In this document: piece by piece, positions 14,567 to 17,697 of the stretch | Layout of the letters: each line of letters begins with the position of its first letter | Position numbering within the stretch: the stretch's first letter is position 1 | NCBI GenBank assembly: GCA_007117275.1 | Contig: SKGV01000076.1 | Location: 1-17,697 of the forward strand | Length of the DNA stretch: 17,697 nt | Source: Methylophaga sp. | GTDB taxonomy: Bacteria > Pseudomonadota > Gammaproteobacteria > Nitrosococcales > Methylophagaceae | Direction of reading: 5' to 3' | The notes under the pieces: generated by a model | Database searches by the model: none | Told to the model about the DNA's origin: nothing | Seen by the model: the letters and a program-made list of their open reading frames with translations, nothing else | Program-made: the position numbers and the translations under genes

Positions 14567-16420
14567 TTACCGTCTGCGCTGTTTCGAGACCGGTACGTAT
14601 ATTTCTACCGGCACCATCATCAAGTTTAATCCGAGGGCAGTTTCGTTAAGGTTGGTAATTCGGCTGTCAACAAATGCCAGTGTGTTTCTGCGAAATAGGA
14701 AGGTATAGGGTTGGTCCTCGACCAGAATTCGCTCTGCGGCTTGCCACAACGCCATGCGCTTGCTTTCATCGACTTCTGAGCGGGCGGCATCTATCAATGT
14801 ATCCAGTTCAGGGTTACTGTAGTTGATAAAGTTATCGCCCCCTTCGATGGCTTGTGTGGAATGGAACATCTGGAAAATATCTATCTCGATACCCGATGTC
14901 CAGCCCAGTGTGATGGCATCAAAATCCTTTTGCTGGATATTCTCAATCATCACAGACCATTCTGTCGGCCTTGGTTTCATAAGTATGCCGGCTCTGGCAT
15001 AAATGTCTCTTAAGAACAAGACCATCCGACGGGTATCTTCGTTGTCCTGAAAGAAGGTCAGTTCAAATTCGAAGTTGTTGCCGTCCGGATCCTGGAGAAC
15101 ACCATCACCATTTCTATCTGCATAGCCGGCCTCTGCCAACAATGCACGTGCACGCTCCAAATCAAACGCGATGGGTTGGTTGGCAGGGTCGTGTTGCGGT
15201 GATCGAGGGCTGAATGGACTGACAGCCGGTTCCGCATACCCCATGAAGATTTCGTCGATGATGCGATTAACATCCGTCAGCATAGACATCGCCTTGCGTA
15301 CGCGGATATCTGCAAAGGGAGTCTGTTGGCCTGCTCGCGCCTGATTCCAGCCGATGTAGTTGTAACCAGCAGTCGGGCTCATATACTCATAATGCGCGGA
15401 ACGTTCCATCAGTGATAAATCATCGAGCAAACGTTGATACTCTCGAGGCCTTGCACCATAAACGTCGATATCGCCATTTCTGAAAGTCGTCAGACGGGCA
15501 CTGTCATTTTCAATCACGCGCCAGACAATTCGGTCGAATGATGGGTCAACTGGCCCCCAATAGCGAGGATTTCTCTCCAGCTCAATCCTACCTTGATCTG
15601 GCGTCCAGTTTTCAGGGTCCAACATTCTGTAGGGGCCAGACCCCAGCAGCAGTCCTCTGCTCTCGTTAAACTCGCGGGGCTCGTCGATGTATCTACTATA
15701 AAAGTGCTGCGGCAAGATCGACATGGTGCCGGCCAGTTGCAGGCTGTTGAAATAGGGTTCGTTAAAGACAAATTCAACGCGATAATCATCGAGTGCGGTC
15801 ACACGGTTGATGCGCGCCAGATAGGCTCTCTGCCTCGGTGCAGCAATCACCTCGTTCATGATGAAATCGAAGGTAAACTGGACATCCTGTGCTGTCAGCG
15901 GCACGCCATCGGAAAAATTAACATCGCGCCTGAGGTTAAACGTAATGGTGAGACCGTCTGGAGAAACCTGCCAGTCTTCTGCGACAAGCCCACTCCAATC
16001 GAGCGTGTCTGGATCACGAACCAGTAAAGACTCAAGCACGTAGTTTTGAACTTCGGATGAATACGCATCCGAGGATACCAGCGGCGTCAAGGTACGAATG
16101 CCTGAACCAAAAGCCAGCATTAGCCAGTCACCAGAGGCATAGTCAGCTTGCTCGGCTGCCTGTCGAGCACGTTCAAAGGCATCAGGTGTTTGTCGCCCAC
16201 TGCGCAGTGGTGTGCTTGCAGATGTTTCAAACTGGGCAGTGCGCAGGTTTTGTTCAAGCTGTCTTAACAGACTGCGAGTTCTGCGAATATCTTCAGCCTG
16301 CTCTTGCATGATTCGCGTCATGTCATTCATGCGCGTCCATTGTCGGTCAACCTGCACCATCAATAACAGCAGTAACAGAATCACCAGTGTGAATGCCAAC
16401 CAGCTTGCCAATCGAGTCAT
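14567..16420 (-). CDS. Membrane-tethered peptide-binding protein of the Yej-type importer (SBP_bac_5)
   Basis: A 617-residue family 5 solute-binding protein that should present peptides to the permeases encoded downstream. The SBP domain spans about 100-610, with SDAYSSEVQNYVLESL, LVAEDWQVSPDGLTITFNLR, the FSDGVPLTAQDV motif and the AGYADRNGDG segment. The N terminus is unusual. Residues 5-24 are a leucine-rich hydrophobic helix without a signal peptidase site or lipobox cysteine. Residues 26-66 are charged with heptad-like spacing (IMQEQAEDIRRTRSLLRQLE), consistent with a coiled coil. I infer a periplasmic domain anchored to the inner membrane. ATG 16420 has GGAAG 7 bases upstream; an in-frame TTG at 16426 is less likely. 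YejA is the nearest functional counterpart, but direct orthology is uncertain. Confidence 0.9.
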   Translation of the reverse strand: MTRLASWLAFTLVILLLLLLMVQVDRQWTRMNDMTRIMQEQAEDIRRTRSLLRQLEQNLRTAQFETSASTPLRSGRQTPDAFERARQAAEQADYASGDWLMLAFGSGIRTLTPLVSSDAYSSEVQNYVLESLLVRDPDTLDWSGLVAEDWQVSPDGLTITFNLRRDVNFSDGVPLTAQDVQFTFDFIMNEVIAAPRQRAYLARINRVTALDDYRVEFVFNEPYFNSLQLAGTMSILPQHFYSRYIDEPREFNESRGLLLGSGPYRMLDPENWTPDQGRIELERNPRYWGPVDPSFDRIVWRVIENDSARLTTFRNGDIDVYGARPREYQRLLDDLSLMERSAHYEYMSPTAGYNYIGWNQARAGQQTPFADIRVRKAMSMLTDVNRIIDEIFMGYAEPAVSPFSPRSPQHDPANQPIAFDLERARALLAEAGYADRNGDGVLQDPDGNNFEFELTFFQDNEDTRRMVLFLRDIYARAGILMKPRPTEWSVMIENIQQKDFDAITLGWTSGIEIDIFQMFHSTQAIEGGDNFINYSNPELDTLIDAARSEVDESKRMALWQAAERILVEDQPYTFLFRRNTLAFVDSRITNLNETALGLNLMMVPVEIYVPVSKQRRR

Positions 16421-16441
16421 TTGCAATCTTCCATCTTTTCG

Positions 16442-16464
16442 GCCAACTCCTCAGCGAAGTTGGC
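16442..16464. promoter_or_regulatory. Inverted repeat at the predicted importer transcription start
   Basis: GCCAACT (16442-16448) and AGTTGGC (16458-16464) form a perfect 7-base inverted repeat with a 9-base spacer. Its promoter-proximal edge is 4 bases from the -10 element, so it covers the expected +1 and the start of the leader. It could be a repressor operator or a 5' hairpin in the mRNA. There is no T run on either side, so it is not a terminator. Confidence 0.4.
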
Positions 16465-16468
16465 AATT

Positions 16469-16495
16469 ATTATAGCTTGATGATGCCCAGCGCAA
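16469..16495 (-). promoter_or_regulatory. Promoter of the Yej-type importer operon
   Basis: On the minus strand, a perfect TATAAT lies at 16474-16469. The best -35 candidate is TTGCGC at 16495-16490 with a short 15-base spacer, so the -35 match is only moderate. The predicted start is near 16462, about 40 bases before the binding-protein ATG. The 142-base gap between the DUF2726 gene and this operon holds no clear terminator. Confidence 0.5.
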
Positions 16496-16506
16496 TAAAC
16501 CAGAAA

Positions 16507-16519
16507 CTAGAGACTCTAG
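16507..16519. repeat. Short palindrome upstream of the importer promoter
   Basis: CTAGAG-A-CTCTAG is a perfect 13-base palindrome about 10 bases upstream of the candidate -35 element. CTAG is generally under-represented in enterobacterial-type genomes, and here it occurs twice. The 8-mer CTAGAGAC also occurs in the dyad loop upstream of recA (4042-4049). It may be a protein-binding site; this is inference. Confidence 0.25.
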
Positions 16520-16562
16520 CACTTTGACTTGGTTCCAGCGCTGTATGTATTTGCCAGTCATA

Positions 16563-17150
16563 TCACAATTTGGTTCGCCTGGAGCTCTGATCGGGTTCAA
16601 TTACAATTCTCAAGGCCTCAGCGGACTCATCAATCAGCGATGCCTGCTGAACGGGTTTGAGCAAGGCTTCGATTGAGCGCGCAATTTCTTCGACATCGTA
16701 GGCGGGCATTGTGTCTAAGCGAATATAGGGCACCTTGGCATTGCGGAGCACTTCCTGGCTGAGAATATCACGCGCTTTTCTTGGTCGATATGGCTTGTTA
16801 TCGTCCAGCTCGATAACGCAGGCTATTTGACTATTTTCGACATCAGTGAGCAAAAAATCGACCGTGTGTTCACGCAAAGACTGGGGTGCACTGGACCAGA
16901 GTGATTTGCTGATATGCTTATCAGCCGTAATAATTGATGATAAACACACCTTGCAATGCACATCGTAGCGATCGCCAGCCGCTTGCTTGATTGCCTTAAA
17001 ACAGTGGTGTTCGTTCTGATTAAGTAGCGATATGTGTCTGAGGTAGGGGATGGTTTTCTGCGTTCGCGTATCACGCCGAAGAAAACGCCACACCAAGGAC
17101 ATTAAAAGAAGCATGACCATAAATGTCAGTAGTACAAATTCCATATCCAT
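16563..17150 (-). CDS. DUF2726 domain-containing, membrane-anchored nuclease-like protein
   Basis: A 195-residue protein with an N-terminal hydrophobic helix (residues 4-21) followed by basic residues WRFLRRDTR, then a cytoplasmic DUF2726 domain. The recognisable core is HTVDFLLTD (95-103) followed by ACVIELDD (110-117) and the VLRNAKVPYIRLD strand (134-146). This pattern resembles the PD-(D/E)XK nuclease fold to which DUF2726 has been related, with candidate acidic residues Asp98 and Glu114. I chose ATG 17150 because GAGG lies 6 bases upstream and the protein then starts directly with its membrane helix, as family members do. An in-frame ATG at 17210 overlapping the upstream stop would add 20 residues. 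Substrate and role are unknown. Confidence 0.8.
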   Translation of the reverse strand: MDMEFVLLTFMVMLLLMSLVWRFLRRDTRTQKTIPYLRHISLLNQNEHHCFKAIKQAAGDRYDVHCKVCLSSIITADKHISKSLWSSAPQSLREHTVDFLLTDVENSQIACVIELDDNKPYRPRKARDILSQEVLRNAKVPYIRLDTMPAYDVEEIARSIEALLKPVQQASLIDESAEALRIVIEPDQSSRRTKL

Positions 17151-17206
17151 ATTTCGCCTCACAACGGAATATTCTGGTCTGACCAGGCGTCGCTGGTCGC
17201 TGACAA

Positions 17207-17697
17207 TCATCCACAGCGCATCAACATCTCGATCTCTGGAAGACTTTTTTCAACACAGGCATAGCCCGCTTCAATAGCCTCATGTGCGCGATAAAATTCG
17301 AGTAGGCCAATGTGAGACAGGCGCGGTTGAATCAGCACATCGGGTGGATCGCCCGCCATTCGACTGCGTGTGATTCTATCCTGCGCAATGTTGATGGATG
17401 CGGCAAGCGTATCAAACAATGCTGGAGGCTGGGGCTTGTCATGTCCGCTAGCAAACAGACGCTGTTTTTGCTGATCAACATACTCGGTGAACTTATTGAA
17501 TAAATTTGGATGTTCTGTCGACGGTTCGGCTGGCTGAATGTGTTGCAGATCTGCGTGAACATGTTTGCCGAGAATGTCGCCATTTAAGTTAACGGCAATC
17601 ACTGCGTCAGCGCCGAGCGCCCGACACACGGAGATGGGTACCGGGTTTACCAGACCGCCATCAACCAACCAGTGATTATCGATGTTAACGGCCGGAA
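17207..17697 (-). CDS. Patatin-like phospholipase family protein, C-terminal part (truncated by the window)
   Basis: The last 162 residues of a protein whose start lies beyond the window. The sequence HWLVDGGLVNPVPISVCRALGADAVIAVNLN is the second conserved block of bacterial patatin-like proteins such as RssA, where the Asp of DGG forms the catalytic dyad with a Ser in the GxSxG motif (off the window). A variable, partly charged stretch follows. The end has QDRITRSRMAGDPPDVLIQPRL, where the ADVVIRP-like motif is typical, and then GLLEFYRAHEAIEAGYACVE. Family members are acyl hydrolases, though many RssA-type proteins lack a proven substrate. It precedes the DUF2726 gene on the same strand, probably in one operon. 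Confidence 0.85.
   Translation of the reverse strand, partial: PAVNIDNHWLVDGGLVNPVPISVCRALGADAVIAVNLNGDILGKHVHADLQHIQPAEPSTEHPNLFNKFTEYVDQQKQRLFASGHDKPQPPALFDTLAASINIAQDRITRSRMAGDPPDVLIQPRLSHIGLLEFYRAHEAIEAGYACVEKSLPEIEMLMRCG

Noticed and set aside
15593..16027. A 144-codon open frame on the + strand inside the binding-protein gene, and several antisense frames in mutS, recA, alaS and lysC.
   Set aside because: They lie opposite conserved coding sequence, have no recognisable family motifs or ribosome binding sites, and are expected by chance in the complementary frames.
17151..17210. Start of the DUF2726 gene at ATG 17210.
   Set aside because: The upstream 20 residues look unrelated to the family, whereas ATG 17150 has GAGG at proper spacing and starts directly with the membrane helix. 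The ATGA overlap keeps the longer form possible.

Overview
The window is an ordinary-looking chromosomal segment of a gammaproteobacterium. The best evidence is the gene order pncC-recA-recX-alaS-lysC-csrA-tRNA-Ser(GCU)-tRNA-Arg(ACG), with mutS divergent from pncC. This is the arrangement of Pseudomonas/Marinobacter/Alcanivorax-like bacteria, and E. coli keeps part of it (alaS-csrA-serV-argV). YcgL-family and YhfA-like OsmC proteins fit the same class. Base composition is intermediate and codon use looks even throughout; I see no insertion sequence, prophage, CRISPR array or integrase. I cannot name the genus.

Layout. Positions 26-733 (+) hold a small OsmC-family protein and a YcgL-family protein. 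Positions 843-3419 (-) hold mutS, which starts 17 bases from the divergent pncC (3437-3949, +). Positions 4109-9410 (+) form a tight chain: recA, recX and alaS overlap one another, and lysC starts 4 bases after the alaS stop. Positions 9411-10153 hold a leader with candidate CsrA-binding GGA motifs, csrA, two tRNA genes each with a good promoter-like sequence, and a bidirectional hairpin terminator. Positions 10355-16420 (-) hold a four-gene Yej-type peptide ABC importer operon: binding protein, permease B, permease E and a double ATPase. Positions 16563-17697 (-) hold a membrane-anchored DUF2726 protein and the C-terminal part of a patatin-like phospholipase that runs off the window.

Two points deserve a second look. 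First, the aspartokinase gene lysC carries an in-frame TAA at codon 323. The frame then continues uninterrupted through a well-conserved second ACT domain, so the enzyme is split, read through, recently inactivated or mis-sequenced. Second, the Yej-type importer has an unusual build. Its binding protein appears tethered to the inner membrane by an N-terminal helix and a coiled coil instead of being free in the periplasm. Both permeases carry extra hydrophobic segments absent from the E. coli proteins, about four in the B subunit and two in the E subunit. I see no clearly new multi-gene system; this modified importer is the nearest candidate.

Regulatory sequence of interest includes a dyad on the predicted start of the importer transcript, a recA upstream region without a canonical CTGT-N8-ACAG LexA box, and a mutS/pncC divergent junction with no ribosome binding site for either gene.
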